From Schoenoplectus triqueter (Eukaryota; Streptophyta; Magnoliopsida; Poales; Cyperaceae): a DNA stretch of 64,000 nt. The translations under genes were made by a program, and so were the position numbers. Shown one piece after another: positions 23,262-34,702 of the stretch. The notes under the pieces were generated by a model. It ran no database searches and was not told the DNA's origin. It saw nothing but the letters and a program-made list of their open reading frames with translations. Every line of letters begins with the position of its first letter. The stretch's first letter is position 1. The stretch is taken from the NCBI GenBank assembly GCA_964058805.1, contig CAXKVV010000142.1:186001-250000 (forward strand), in the 5' to 3' direction.

Positions 23262-23640
23262 CTGCACTTGAGGGTATTTTGGGGGGGGCCTATCACCTTT
23301 TTGTACACTTGGGGTATTTTGGGGGGGCCCTATCACCTTTTAATTAAAAAAAAATTCACCAAAATTTCTGCCGCAGATGTGGGGGGGGGCCCGGGTGGGG
23401 GGGGGGAGGGGGGCCGGGTGGAGGGGGGGGAGGGGGGCCGGGTGGGGGGGGTCCGGTCCGGTCCACGGTCCACGGTCCGGCAAGGGACGGGTCGGCACGG
23501 TCCATTTTCGGGTTTAACGTGGACCGGCCCACCGTTGGACCGGACCAAGACAAGGCACGGTCCGGTCCACGGTCCGGAGACGGTCCGGTCCGGTCCGGTC
23601 CACGGTCACGGTCCGGTCCGGGACGGGTTGGACCGGACGG
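23262..23640. repeat. G-rich and GC-rich subterminal array, right end of hAT
   Basis: It opens with a duplicated unit of about 40 bp ('ggtattttgggggggg..cctatcacctttt', near 23272 and 23313). Then 23378-23450 is a run of many G-tracts of 4-10 on the plus strand, an obvious G-quadruplex candidate. From 23450 on come ggtccggtcc / ccacggtcc words as at the left end. Open frames here are artefacts of the repeat. Confidence 0.8.
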
Positions 23641-23665
23641 GTTTTTTCAAAACTCTAATCTAGAC

Positions 23666-25165
23666 TTAGTTTTATCATTTGAAATATTTGGATATGCATT
23701 TGTCAAATCAATAATAGTACTTAGTACCTATAAGAAAATGGTACAGCTGAGAACCATGTACAACACAGGACCGAGTACAACTCCTAAGAAAATGCAACAC
23801 GCAACCAACCGGATACAGCGCAGCAAGGAAAGACAATCTGAGGGAGGATCAACCCATCAGAACAACAGGAAAGGTAAGGCACGGGCTCAGCCCGGCATGG
23901 CCCACGGCCGGGAAGAAGAGGGAAGGGTATTACCGGTTTGAACACGAGGCGGCGACGATGAGGTGGCTGGGTCAAGCTCCGCGTGGTGTTGAGTCGATCG
24001 TGCCGGGGGCGGGCCTCATGACAGCACCCAAGCCGGTGGGGGCTGGATCTGGCCAGAGGGACGAGCTTAGGTCTGGTTGAGCGTTGCTTGTCCTGAAGGT
24101 GCCTGGAGGTGGCTGGGCAGCAGCTCTCTTCTTCAAGTTTAATTAAGAGCTCATTTAAACGTACGGGAGCAGTATTTAATAAGTGGAAAAAAAAATGAGA
24201 TCCCAGCTCCCTTGGCAGGGCTCACTCCGGGTCCGAATGGGTATGGCCGGGTAGCGGATCCGGGTCATGGGTAGAACCCTCTAGGTTTGCACAGGTAGGC
24301 CGAGTCTAATGCGGATCGGGTTAGACCGGAACCAGTATGAGGGTTTTATTTTGAAAATTTTTAGATTCGACTCTTGTTAGGACTAGACTATTAATGAGTC
24401 CTGATCTACGTAAAGGCTGAGAACGGACCGGTCCGAAATGAGTGACGGACACAGATTTTTACAGATCGGGTCTACCCATCGAGATATTTTCAAACCTCTA
24501 ACTAGATAGCAATTTCAATCATTGATCAAATCCAATAGTAGAATTGAAAAAAGTAGGACCCTACTTTTGCAGAATTTTTTTATAATTAAAAAAATAATAA
24601 AAGAGTAAGATTGGGTTCAAATTTAGGTCCTCTAGTTTAGAGCGAATTTAAAACTCGATTTCAGTTATTGTGGATTAAGTTTGAAATTTGATTTAATTTT
24701 TCTTTTCTGATATTCATGTAAAATAAAAAATCATATAGGTTGGACTGAGTTTTAAACTAGATCTCAGAAATTTTCTTATATATATATAAGAATTGGCCTT
24801 CTTCTTTCTTTTAAAATATTTTTTTTTTCAAAATCACCATTGTTAGTTTTGTAAGAGTTTCAAACTACAAATGTATGTTTCAATAGATCCAATTTAGAAA
24901 CGTATTTAGCATTCTTTTCTTATTTCTATTGGAAGTTTTTTCTACTTGCACTATTATTTTTACTGTAAAATTGAAATATATTAAAAATAGTTGTATATAT
25001 TTCATTTTGTTTTACAAAAAATTAACTATATTACTAATCAATGTATACCACGAATGTCAAATCTGAAATATTTTAACTAGTTTAGGTTACGATATTCGTA
25101 TTGTGTTTCGCGTTTTCTTTGCTGATGAGGGTGACCAGAATGCAATAGGTATCATTCTGATCCGC
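23666..25165. other. Intergenic; possible decayed repeats, no gene
   Basis: 23740-24340 is GC-richer than most of the window but holds only short frames without recognisable domains. Around 24280-24500 there are 'gaccgg' and 'cgggtc' words and a stretch ending tcaaacctcta, which resembles a hAT end, but no matching left end or target duplication was found. The rest is AT-rich. Confidence 0.4.
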
Positions 25166-25501
25166 CTAATGTGGTACTGTAACCTGCTCAACCCAAGTTA
25201 TGGCCCAGTTTGACATGGACCCACTGAAAACACCAGAATTAATTTTGTAAGTATGATTGCTTGAAGCCTCCCATATTTTCAACCCAACTCCCCTGATACC
25301 TGAACCCACCAAACTTAAAGCTGAGTTACATGAATCATAATAGGAATCATAATAACCAAAGACTTGAAACAAATTTGCTATCTCTAATATGTTATGATTA
25401 AAGACAATCTTTAGATCTTGAGGAGCCAAATTCATGTCGATTTGGAGCTGCTCTCTAGTCATTTCAATATAATCATCAATGCACAAATCAGCAATGTCCA
25501 A
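25166..25501 (-). other. Unrecognised open frame, 111 codons
   Basis: An open frame with a rather protein-like composition (acidic start, mid-part FQVFGYYDSYYDSC, then SLVGSGIRGVGLKIWE). 'YYDS' is repeated, reflecting a short DNA duplication near 25326-25350. I recognise no family. It may be part of a decayed gene or repeat. Confidence 0.25.
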
Positions 25502-25558
25502 TCAAGTTCAGGTATTTTTTATAACTTATTTGGAGTAGTTGGTGAGGAAATTTGAGAA

Positions 25559-25789
25559 ATGGTAAAAACAACAATCCCATATCAATCATTCGGGTTTAAA
25601 ACACTAGAACTAGTAGTTGAATCTCAAAAAAATTTCAATACTAATTATTATGATCTATATCCAATAAGTATTTTCAAAAGTAACAACTCAGTCTTGACTG
25701 AAAAAATAACCCACTCCCAAACTCCAAAGCACCCACCGATTCATGTCCCAATACATGATGAGAATGATGAAGAAGAAAGCGGCACATGA
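25559..25789 (+). other. Unrecognised open frame, 76 codons
   Basis: It starts 57 bp from the previous frame on the opposite strand and ends in an acidic tail (HDENDEEESGT). There is no domain I can name, and it is probably not an independent gene. Confidence 0.2.
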
Positions 25790-25929
25790 ATATTGAGGAG
25801 AATGACATTCAAAATGTAGTAGATTTAAATATAGATGAAAAAGATATCCAATAAATAGTTAAAGAGTAACAAATATTTGTCGCTTTCATTAATTGGGGAA
25901 TGGAGCACCTATTTGCACAGTTTGATGAC

Positions 25930-26292
25930 AAAAAGTCTTTCGTGAACTTAACTCACAAAAAATATATTAAATCATCTCGAAATTTTGATTTATCATAGTC
26001 ACTAAATTTTTCATACGAAAATCTTGTGAAATGTAAAAATTTTAAGTATTTGAGTTGTTTAAGTCATTATTATTATTTTTTGAAAAAATAATATACAAAT
26101 ATTAAATATTTTATTATTATTTTTAGAGCCGATTTTTTTAAAATTAAAAAAAGTGACTTAGAAAATTTAAAACACCCCAATTTTTTGTATCTCATAAAGT
26201 TTTTATACGAAAAATTTAATGAGCATTATAAATAAAAAATTGGAGATGATTTGATGTATTTTTTGAGTTAAACTCACGTTATCTTTATTCTC
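25930..26292. repeat. Foldback MITE, family F
   Basis: Left arm 'ctttcgtgaacttaactcac' and right arm 'tttttgagttaaactcacgt' are inverted, around the shared central foldback (gtcattattattattttttg ... aaaaagtgactt). It ends in the CT/TA microsatellite. Confidence 0.7.
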
Positions 26293-26378
26293 TCTCTCTC
26301 TCTATATATATATAGAGCTCTATATATATATATATATATAGCTCTCTCTCTCTATATATATATAGAGAGAGAGAGAGT
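26293..26378. repeat. Palindromic CT/TA/GA compound microsatellite
   Basis: Runs of CT, TA, 'gagctc', TA, 'gctctc', TA and GA follow one another, so the whole can fold back on itself. It separates a family F element from a family M-like element. Confidence 0.9.
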
Positions 26379-27830
26379 TAGGATATGGTATTACATGTAG
26401 TACAGAATGGCCTGTGTGCTATGCGTAGCACAGACCGCCTGTGTACTACGGATTGTTTCTCCCTCTTCAAAGTGCAAATAGTCAATCCAATCGGTCAATA
26501 TATTTTTCATATGAAAATCTAGTGGAGGACTAAATTTTATATTTTTCAGAATTTTTTTATTTTAAGATAGGTACAAAATCACTTGATTTAATTATTATGA
26601 GCCATTTAAAAAGAGTGTTTTTCTAATTATCTTAAAAAATAGTAAAAAAATTTAAAAAATATAAAATTTTGTCCCCTCTTGATTTTCATAGAAAAGATAT
26701 TTTGAGCGGTAGAATCGACCATTTAAATTTTGAAGAGGGAAAAATGATCCGTAGCACACGGATAATTCGTGCTATGCGTAGCACTAGGGCTGCAAACGAA
26801 TCGAACTTGAATGAACTAGCTAGAGTTTGATTTTGATTTGAAATCAATTCGAACTAAATCAAATTCGAACTAAGTCGAACTCGAACTAAATCGAACTGAA
26901 ATCAAACTCTAGACGAACTCAATTATTTTAATTTTTATATTTATTTTCATATTATCATAAATAATTAGAGCTAAAATAATTAATATTTTATTAATTTTTT
27001 GTTAAAATTTGAAAAAGTAATTAATATTTAATAATTTAATAATAATTTAATAATATATTATTAATTTTATTAATAAAATAATAATATTATTATATATATT
27101 ATTGATTAAGAATTTGACTAAGCTGCTACAAGTAGCGTAGATCTTCTCTTCTCAGCCGAAATTCGAAAGTTCTAAACACTAGTTTCACTGATACGATCGT
27201 CTCGCCTCTAGCCCAATCTCACTCGCCTAATCTCACTTCGAATCTGATTGCCTTGCCTCGTCGCAGCCCTTAGTCCCAATCTCACTCGCCCCTCTCTTGT
27301 CTCCTGGTTTGAGCTTCGAGCTTCTGACTGATAAAGTTGTTGAGAACTTTGTATTTGACTTGCGATTAGATGAGATGAACGAGAATTATGAAATTGAGTT
27401 ACGATTAAGCAGGATATGAAAGAGCATCATCCCAATTTTGTATTTTCTAAACTACATGATTGATAAAGAGCATCAGCCCAATTTTGCTACTTAAAAAGCA
27501 ACACAACAAATTATGCATATAATCTGATGTTTTTTTATTTATAATAAGCTTGTATCGTGTGTGAGGAACTCGTCGATAATGATCACTTGCAACTTTTCAA
27601 TATAGCATTGTTGTTTTGTTTTTTAATATCATTATTCGCTATGACTTATTTTCTGATGAAAGCATGAAATAATTGATGGTAACAAATAGCAAATAGCAAC
27701 AACATAATTTTAGAATCCAAATTAGACTTATATTACAGATAATTGCTGATAAATCAGAAAACTGTTGATAATTGATGAAAATTTGCTGAAAATTGGTGAA
27801 AACCAAAAATGCTGATAATTGTTGAAACAA

Positions 27831-27955
27831 CATCCAATTAAAACAAAAAAAAATCATAAAATCAAGTTCAAACAACAAATCACTAGACACTTTGCAAACA
27901 ACATCCAATTAAAACAAAAAAAATCATAAAATCACTAGACACTTTGTCACTTTCT
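27831..27955. repeat. Direct repeat inside the hAT-like element
   Basis: The words 'caacatccaattaaaacaaa' and 'tcactagacactttg' occur twice, about 65 bp apart, with a small deletion in the second unit. Confidence 0.85.
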
Positions 27956-28302
27956 TCCAATGGCCGCGGCAGCAGGCTTAAACATGCCGGTTTCTTCTTT
28001 CTTCGTTTGCATTGTGATAATGGAGGATTAGCACACTTGAAGTTCCTTGAACCCAATATAAGAATCGTCACCATCCATCTGCTTTGCGTCAAACAAAAAA
28101 AGTAAGTGTGCCAATAGATATCTGCAATTCTTGGAATCTCATATCAGTACATAAGAAAAGTCTATGTTAAACCAAATTATAATGAAACCACTAATGTAAA
28201 GTTGATATAGAAGGTAAATTCCAGGAACATAATATTCACAATTGGAACTGAAACCTAAGGGTACATTCCAGGCTTTACCAAAAAGAATTATTTCTATTTT
28301 TA

Positions 28303-28363
28303 GTTGCATTTCAAACCAGATAATCAGTTGCATTTCAAACCAGATAACTAGTTGCATTTCAAA
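28303..28363. repeat. Three tandem copies of a 23-24 bp unit
   Basis: The unit gttgcatttcaaaccagata is repeated three times, the last one slightly changed. It lies inside the hAT-like element. Confidence 0.85.
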
Positions 28364-29030
28364 ATGAAAGGTACCAATTAATTCACAATATCAGGTTTCT
28401 ATTTAATAATTTATGAAAGGTCCTAAAATTATACTGGTATAGAACCAATACCAAATTGGTACAAGAAATAATTTATGAAACCCTCTTTCTGGTCCTACCA
28501 AACTAGTCCTATCTTTTCTTTCCCTCTCTTTCGGAGCAAGCCATATAGATTTAGAACATAACCATTTATAAATTTCATCAACTAAAAGCACCAAAAAAAT
28601 TGTAAATAATAAAGGCACTGCCTCCATCAATTAAAACCCATAAATAATAAAGGAAGAGTCGCTGGGTTTTAATTCTTAACGGAATGACTCCGTTAAATTT
28701 TTAATTTCAATTCAGCGCTCCCGCTCCATCATCACACACGAATCTAGATGAAAAATGAAGGGCTACGGATCGTGGAGCACACTTGATTCTGTGCTACGCG
28801 TAGCACCGTAGCCAAATTCATTGATTAAATGGTTAAAATATATGCAAATAAATACATATCGAACTCGAACTAGTTCATTAAAAAAAATCGAACCGAACTC
28901 GAATCGAACTAACAAAAAAGTCTAATCGAACGAACCGAATTCGAACTAAAACCGAATTAAATACCGAACGAATTACGAATTATATGAGCTTTTCTTGCAG
29001 CCCTACGTAGCACCATAAACTCTCTCTCTC

Positions 29031-29033
29031 TCT

Positions 29034-29075
<42 letters not shown>
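29031..29075. repeat. (TA)n microsatellite with CA-rich edges
   Basis: TA run following 'ctacacatat', directly after the split foldback element. Confidence 0.9.
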
Positions 29076-29077
<2 letters not shown>

Positions 29078-29109
29078 GCACATATACATATACGTTAACA
29101 TATTTTTCA

Positions 29110-30257
29110 TATTTCCGTAGTCGATCAGCAGCACTTTTATTTCAGGTGATAATGAGAGATTATTTAACTTGTAAGATCGAAATTGTGCGGTAAGCAAATA
29201 CGCAGCTTGTCGATAAATTTTTCAGGCCCGTCTATTCTGCGCATCCATTTTAGTTGGTGTGCAAAAAGATTTTACTATTTCTAACATAAGAATTTTTTTT
29301 TATCGAGTGTTGTTAGTGGATTTGCATTCAGTAAATTAAAAGTCTAATGAATAGTGCAAGTAATTAAGAACAAAGAAACCATAATATGCCACTTTTGATC
29401 TGTGCGCGGTTTGAAAGGCCTCAATGTATATTAAAAGCTAAATAAGTATTTAAGTGGTTAGTCAAAAGTGAAAACAATAGCATGACAGTGTAGAGGTATT
29501 GGACCTTTAAAATAATAACGATTTTAAATGAAGATTTAATTACAACAAATATTGTGAACTAGATCTTAAAATATTATTCTCCTAATTGTCGATGAGATTA
29601 GAAATAATAATGGACTTGGTCAATTGATATTTATAGTGATAAAATCATGGATTGTTTCAGTTGAAGAAGTACTAGTGAAGGACTTGAGGCAGTAAAAATC
29701 ACGGCAACATTCTAGCAAGTGAAAAATGACTGTTGCCATTGATTGTTCTCCATAGAAATATCATTTTAATTTGCAGATTAATGCTTGTATGATTTATCAA
29801 CATAATTAAATTATTTTTCTAAATAATTACAAATGAACCTTAAAAATGTTTCATCAAGATTGTTGGAAAATAATAGAATTATGTTACAGGAATATATCAA
29901 GTATACTTAAACCATTTCTTATTGACCTTACATATATCAAGGTTGAGGCAGCAGAATCACAAGTGAATAACGATAAAATAAAATCAGAAAGTACATTACA
30001 AAATAACAGAGATAATTGTTTAATTTATTCAAAATTACTAGAACCTAAAGAATTTTCTTTTCCTGACCTATATATTGCTGTGTTTTTAACTGGGTTGGAT
30101 CCGTTAAGTGGAGTGTATTGCAATTAAGAAGGTGTTCTCGTATCTTGAGAAAACATTATTGTTTTGAGCAATTGACGACATTGCTTGACGGTGATCAATA
30201 ACCGTATCACTTCGAACGGGAGTGTGCATTATCTTTTTATCTTGTTTATAAATAACA
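29110..30257. other. Intergenic; similar to 46450-46560, one unrecognised ORF
   Basis: The start (caggtgataatgagagatta) matches 46488-46507, and further similarity resumes at 30719 ('ttgtgctttgaattttat' as at 46550). An open frame of 93 codons (29846-30127, plus strand) has no recognised domain. This segment seems to be a copy of the region between the NPF gene and the second DUF247 gene, now split by insertions. Confidence 0.4.
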
Positions 30258-30712
30258 GGGATGTTAATTATTGATCGGATCTGATGGGTTATCTGATAAA
30301 CTCAAATCCGATATGACTAAAAAATAAATTAGTCGAATATGGATCTAATTTTTTGACATGAACTAGATCGGGTCGGGTTCGGGTCAACCCGATTCGACTT
30401 GATTAGTTGTGTTTTTGAAGTAATTTTATGATTTAGTCCTAATTAAAGTTTAAATATATATTAATTATATATTAATTAAGATGAATTATAAATTAATTAA
30501 TATTTAATTATTAAAATAATATAAAAATAATTAATAGATATTTAATTATTTTATATGGGTCGGGTCGGGTTGATCCGTAACCTGATTAGGTCGGGTATGG
30601 TTCAAGATTTTTGACCCCAAATATAATCGGGTCTGATTCGGGTCGGGTCAAGAAAAATAATATAATAATAATAACCTGACTGACCCGACCCAACCCGACC
30701 CATTGACATCCA
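30258..30712. repeat. TIR element with 'gggtcgggt' arrays, copy 1
   Basis: It begins gggatgttaattattgatcg and ends ...cccattgacatcc, so the outer 10-12 bp are imperfect inverted repeats. Both halves carry inverted arrays of gggtcgggttcgggtc-like words around an AT-rich centre. A second member lies at 31174-31570. No coding capacity. Confidence 0.6.
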
Positions 30713-31173
30713 AGTACGTTGTGCTTTGAATTTTATTTCTCAAGAATTTATTTTAATTAATTTCAACTGAAAATAATTTTAATTGAAACTTTTCAACAAA
30801 TCGTTCATTTATTAATCATTAAAAAAGAGAGAATTTTCCACCTTCAATAATAAAGCTTAGCGTTGGATGCATTTTTTTCATCTGTAGATGGAATTCATTT
30901 ATTACCCGCGGATATTTATTCAATTTTTTTTATTTTGAATGATATTGTGCTTTTCCATGTTTGTGTAAATTGGGGATTAGATACTCCTCCATATTTTAAT
31001 CATAAGTACAAAGAATGAGCACTAAAAGAACCATCTGATTTTCACCTCCAAATGATTTCATCTTCTTGAGAAATGAGACAAATTTAACTAAGCTTAATAT
31101 ATAATTTATTCAGATGTATCCTTAAAGTACCAGAAATTGATCTCCTAAAAAATAAATAATATTTATTGTACCT
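30713..31173. other. Spacer between two related TIR elements
   Basis: AT-rich. The first about 130 bp resembles 46550-46680. No gene seen. Confidence 0.45.
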
Positions 31174-31570
31174 AGGGTGTTAATAGGTCAGGTCGGGTCG
31201 ATTTCGGGTCAGGTCATATTATTTTATTATTTTTCTCGACCCGATCCGAACCCGACCCGATTAAATTCGAGTCAAAAAATTTTGACCATATCCGACCCGA
31301 CGGGTCACAGGTCGATCCAACCCATATAAAATAATTAAATATTTATTAATTATTTTTATATGATTTTAAGCAATAAATATTACTAATTTATAATTAATAT
31401 TAATTAGTATATATTTAAGATTTAATTAGTACTAAATCACAAAATTACTTCAAAAAACATAATTAATCGGGTTGATCCGAACCAGACCCGTCCCGTTTCA
31501 GGTCAAAAAAAATAAATCCATACCTGACCCATTTATCTTCGGATCAGGTCGGGTTAATAATTGACGCCCC
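31174..31570. repeat. TIR element with 'gggtcgggt' arrays, copy 2
   Basis: Termini are agggtgttaat and the complement of attgacgcccc. The two halves are inverted arrays of ggtcgggtcg / cgacccgatcc words with an AT-rich centre like that of copy 1. No convincing target duplication was seen. Confidence 0.6.
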
Positions 31571-32640
31571 TAATTATACCCAATGACTTTGTCTACTTAA
31601 CATCTGATTTTGTGGTCAGTTGCAATTTGGACTAGAAAATTTAAATTACCTAAAATTTTGTATCCCACAGGGTTTTTATATGAAAAATTTAATGAGTATG
31701 ATAAATTAAAATTTTAAAGATGATTTAATATATTTTTTGAGTTAAACTTAGATATAGATAGATATATATATATATATATATAGATAGATAGATTTAGATA
31801 AAAACTAAACTTATTTATTTATTTATTTTAATAAATTTATATATTATTTTTGAATCTCCTCATTTAAAAGTAATGAAGGTAAAATTAAATACTATTTATT
31901 TTATGAGACTTTTATAAATTATCATGTATAATAATATATAATTATTATTATATACATCTTTTGCATTTCAATAATTATGTTTAATTTTTTTTTACTGTGA
32001 AAAATTATTAAATATGTTTAAAATTTTATATTTTTAATTATTCATCTGAAGACTATATTATTAGAGTGAAACCCTAGTTACAACCCTAGTCCCTATAATA
32101 AATGGTAATTTTAACCATGAATTGTGCATCAAGTTTGATACTCTTCGAAATAAACCATATTTTAACCAACAAGCTATCTTTAAAACTCGACATATTAAAT
32201 ATTCATGAGACATGAAACTCATTAACTTTATACGTATATAGAGTAAAGATCGCATGAGATTATCTTTATGGAAGCCTTATGTGAATTAACTCAAACACAC
32301 ATCAAATTATCTATAAATTTCGATTTATGTTCTGCAATAAATGCATTATGTCAAAATCTTATGAAATATAAAAATGAATTTCATATCAAACCTCTCAAAA
32401 TGAATTTCATGAAAAACTAGTTGTAAGCCATGATTTTTTTACTATTTGTTACTATTTTTAAATAGTTAGAAATTCACTTAGTTTAATTATTATGAGCCAT
32501 CCAAAATAAATAATTTTCTAACTGTCTAAAAAATATTCTAATAAATTTTAAAAGACGCAAAATTTGGAGTACAAGCTAGATTTTTATATAAAAATTATTT
32601 TCAATGGTTCAAATCGACCATTTAGATTTTGAAATTAAAA
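31571..32640. other. Decayed foldback fragments and AT-rich spacer
   Basis: 31640-31750 matches the right arm of family F elements and stops at a gata/ta microsatellite (31750-31795). 32240-32320 resembles a left arm ('gagattatctttatggaagcc...ttaactca'). No gene is supported. Confidence 0.45.
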
Positions 32641-33200
32641 AAAAATAATCCATATCATACATAGGGTTGTGCATCCGGTTGGTTTGGTTCAAATCGTTAT
32701 GTAAATCTGAAGTTTTATTCAGTTTGTCAAATTATGAACCAAATCAAAATTATAAAATATCAATCGAATAAATTAAAATTTTATTTAGCCTACTTGGTTA
32801 AATCAAAATTATATTAGCTAAGAGGAATGAAAAATATTAGTGATTATAAAAATTGATAGAAGAAATAAATAGTTTAAAAATTAAAATAAATAACTAAATA
32901 AAATATATAAAAAATAAATATATTCAAATTATCTTCGTGTGATCTTTATTTGTAACATGTAAAATGAATTTGTTTGATAAATTTTGCATTATTCGGTTTA
33001 TCCAATTTAGAAAAAAAATATAAATAGAACCAAAGAGCAAAACCAAATTTTTAAACAAATTGAAATCTTAAATTGAAAAAGCAAACTGAATAGTCTAAAA
33101 TTTAACAATTTGATTTAAAATTAATTAAACCGATCCATTTGCATAATCGTAAGCATGAGATCATTCGTAATATGATAACACCGTAACCCAACTTTCTCTA
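32641..33200. repeat. Possible hAT-like insertion in a decayed family M element
   Basis: 'tagggttgtgcatccggttg' near 32664 resembles a hAT end. Subterminal words 'aaccaaatc' and 'ggtttggtt' are inverted across about 470 bp, to 'ttaaaccgatccatttgcat' near 33145. The outer DNA ends with 'aacaccgtaacccaactttc', similar to family M ends. No clear 8-bp duplication was found, so the call is tentative. Confidence 0.4.
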
Positions 33201-34429
33201 TATGTCTATATAATATCTATATTTCCTCAACAACAAAAAATATCTATAATTATATTCCTTGAAGACTTATTTATTTGAAGACTTATTTATTATAGATTCC
33301 AGATCAGTTCTTTAATTATTATTATACAATAATACTTGAAAACTTATTTATTTGAAGGTCATCGATTTTACCATCCCCTACAAAAATACTATAATTTGTG
33401 AACTTGTTAGAGGGGTTGTTATCTGAATAATTTGAAAAGAGAGAAATAGGTTAATTTTTTAGGGAGATAATTGCAAAAACTTGAGCTTCATAAAGTAGCA
33501 TAATTTTCTTAGCTAAATGCTGGTGCTTAAGATAGGAGAGAAATTTCAAACTGATTTACATCTTAATTTACCTTTAGATGTTCTATTGTTAGCAGTGTAG
33601 GTGTTATAAATCACTTTACAATTGATACCAATAGGGGGCAGGGGAATGGTCTGATGAAGAATCTGATTTACCGTCTCAGTCTCTCCTTAGTTACTGAGAT
33701 TATGTTATATACTAAGTAGTTTCTAGTGTAACTGTTCATATCGTTTTAGTGCCAAGGAATGCTTTAGGCAGAATGCTGAGAGGATCTCTTACCTAGGTCA
33801 GGACAGTTGGAAGAAAAAACTTTGAATTACTTTTTTTTTTTGTAGTAACAATGTTGACTTGCTTTCATTTCTTCTCAAAAGCATCATGCAATGTTTCATA
33901 AGACAATCAAACATTATGATCAGCCATACAAAAGAAAAGGAAAAAAATAAAAAGGCTCTAAAGTTGCTATATATACAAAAACAACAGCTAAGTCAAATAA
34001 CAACAAATACTTGATAACCTTGGACCAAATAACAGAACTAAGTTAAACAAGCAAATAACAACAAAATAATAAAACTTTGAATTACTAGGATTAGTTAAAT
34101 GTTGTTATGTGATGACTGTTTTGTATTTTGTGTCTATGAAACCTTATTTTGACTATGCTGATTTTGTTGTACAGGGAACTTCCTATTTTGCTAGTTGTGA
34201 TATGAGCAACCAGTGTATGATGCATAGAACTAAGTACCAAGTCAGTTTAAATCCCGTTGTATCAGGTTTTGGTACCGAAAAAAAATTTATTTCAATAGAA
34301 ACAGATGGTATATACCATTATTTGTCAAGAAAAAAACATAATTGTTTGACAAATAGACAGGTCATTGATATCAAATAAACATCCGTAGACAAAATTTCTG
34401 TATTAGTGACATAATTTCCGTGACGACGT
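33201..34429. other. Intergenic; unrecognised 89-codon ORF at 34109-34378
   Basis: AT-rich spacer with a plus-strand frame (34109-34378) lacking any domain I know. 'gaagacttatttatt' is repeated near 33260-33290 and again, changed, near 33336. No gene can be supported. Confidence 0.4.
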
Positions 34430-34640
34430 CCAATTAACTGGATTTATCTATAACACGATAACATGGGTTTTTACTCCAGCGCTAGCACCTGACTGTTGCT
34501 GGGCTTTGCTCACAAAATCCAAAGAGCGAAATGTCGTACCTTCAACTTCAAATAAATAGCTCACAAAATTTCTCAGTCCATCCGTAGCCCATTAAACAAA
34601 TTCATGACCTGTCTCAACTAATGTGCAGTATTTTTTGCAC
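34430..34640. repeat. Conserved block near DUF247 genes, copy 2
   Basis: It shares the ordered words of 2500-2760 and 47220-47440 (tccaattaactggattta, gacTGTTGCTGGGCTTTGCT, ccttcaacttcaaata, 'ctcacaaaatttctc'). No DUF247 gene accompanies this copy. The space where one would be expected is partly filled by a Mutator-like element. Confidence 0.5.
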
Positions 34641-34702
34641 AAATAAGCCTTCAAGGTATTTGAAAGTAGAGGAGACCGTGCTGCTTGCACCATTAAAGGC
34701 GC

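Larger units (their letters stand above)
18806..23657 (-). mobile_element. Complete hAT transposon (Ac-like organisation), 4.85 kb
   Basis: Terminal inverted repeats are TAGTGGATTGAA at the left and TAGAGTTTTGAA (complement of the right end). The flanks are atccagac (18798-18805) and atctagac (23658-23665), an 8-bp hAT target duplication with one mismatch. Inside each end lies a GC-rich array of 'ggtccggtcc' and 'ccacggtcc' words. The centre encodes one transposase on the minus strand with all three exons open. Order on the minus strand: right TIR, GC array, TATA box, leader with tandem repeats, transposase, AT-rich stretch, GC array, left TIR. The element may therefore be autonomous. A deleted relative is at 39017-39770. 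Confidence 0.9.
26785..29005. mobile_element. hAT-like element, 2.2 kb, non-autonomous
   Basis: Ends are TAGGGCTGCAA at the left and the exact complement ttgcagcccta at the right. The flanking octamer cgtagcac is perfectly repeated (26777-26784 and 29006-29013). Both subterminal regions are full of 'cgaact' words (tcgaactcgaactaaatcga and relatives), inverted with respect to each other. The interior (27120-28850) has no recognisable transposase, and its short frames are not convincing. It may contain captured host sequence. The perfect target duplication points to a fairly recent insertion. Confidence 0.88.
26379..29030. repeat. Family M-like foldback MITE split by a hAT element
   Basis: The left part, 26379-26784, has inverted arms (words tgtgctatgcgtagcac and a loop with 'gggacaaaattt'-type pairs). 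Its last few bases reappear after the hAT insertion as cgtagcaccataaactctct (29006-29030). The reconstructed ends are inverted repeats next to GA/CT tracts, as in other family M copies. Confidence 0.7.

Noticed and set aside
24280..24500. Possible small hAT element ending in tcaaacctcta
   Set aside because: No left end with matching TIR and no 8-bp duplication could be found.
27880..28100. Minus-strand frame with a basic CKRRKKK peptide inside the hAT-like element
   Set aside because: It is short, crosses a local DNA duplication and has no recognisable domain. It was not accepted as a captured gene.
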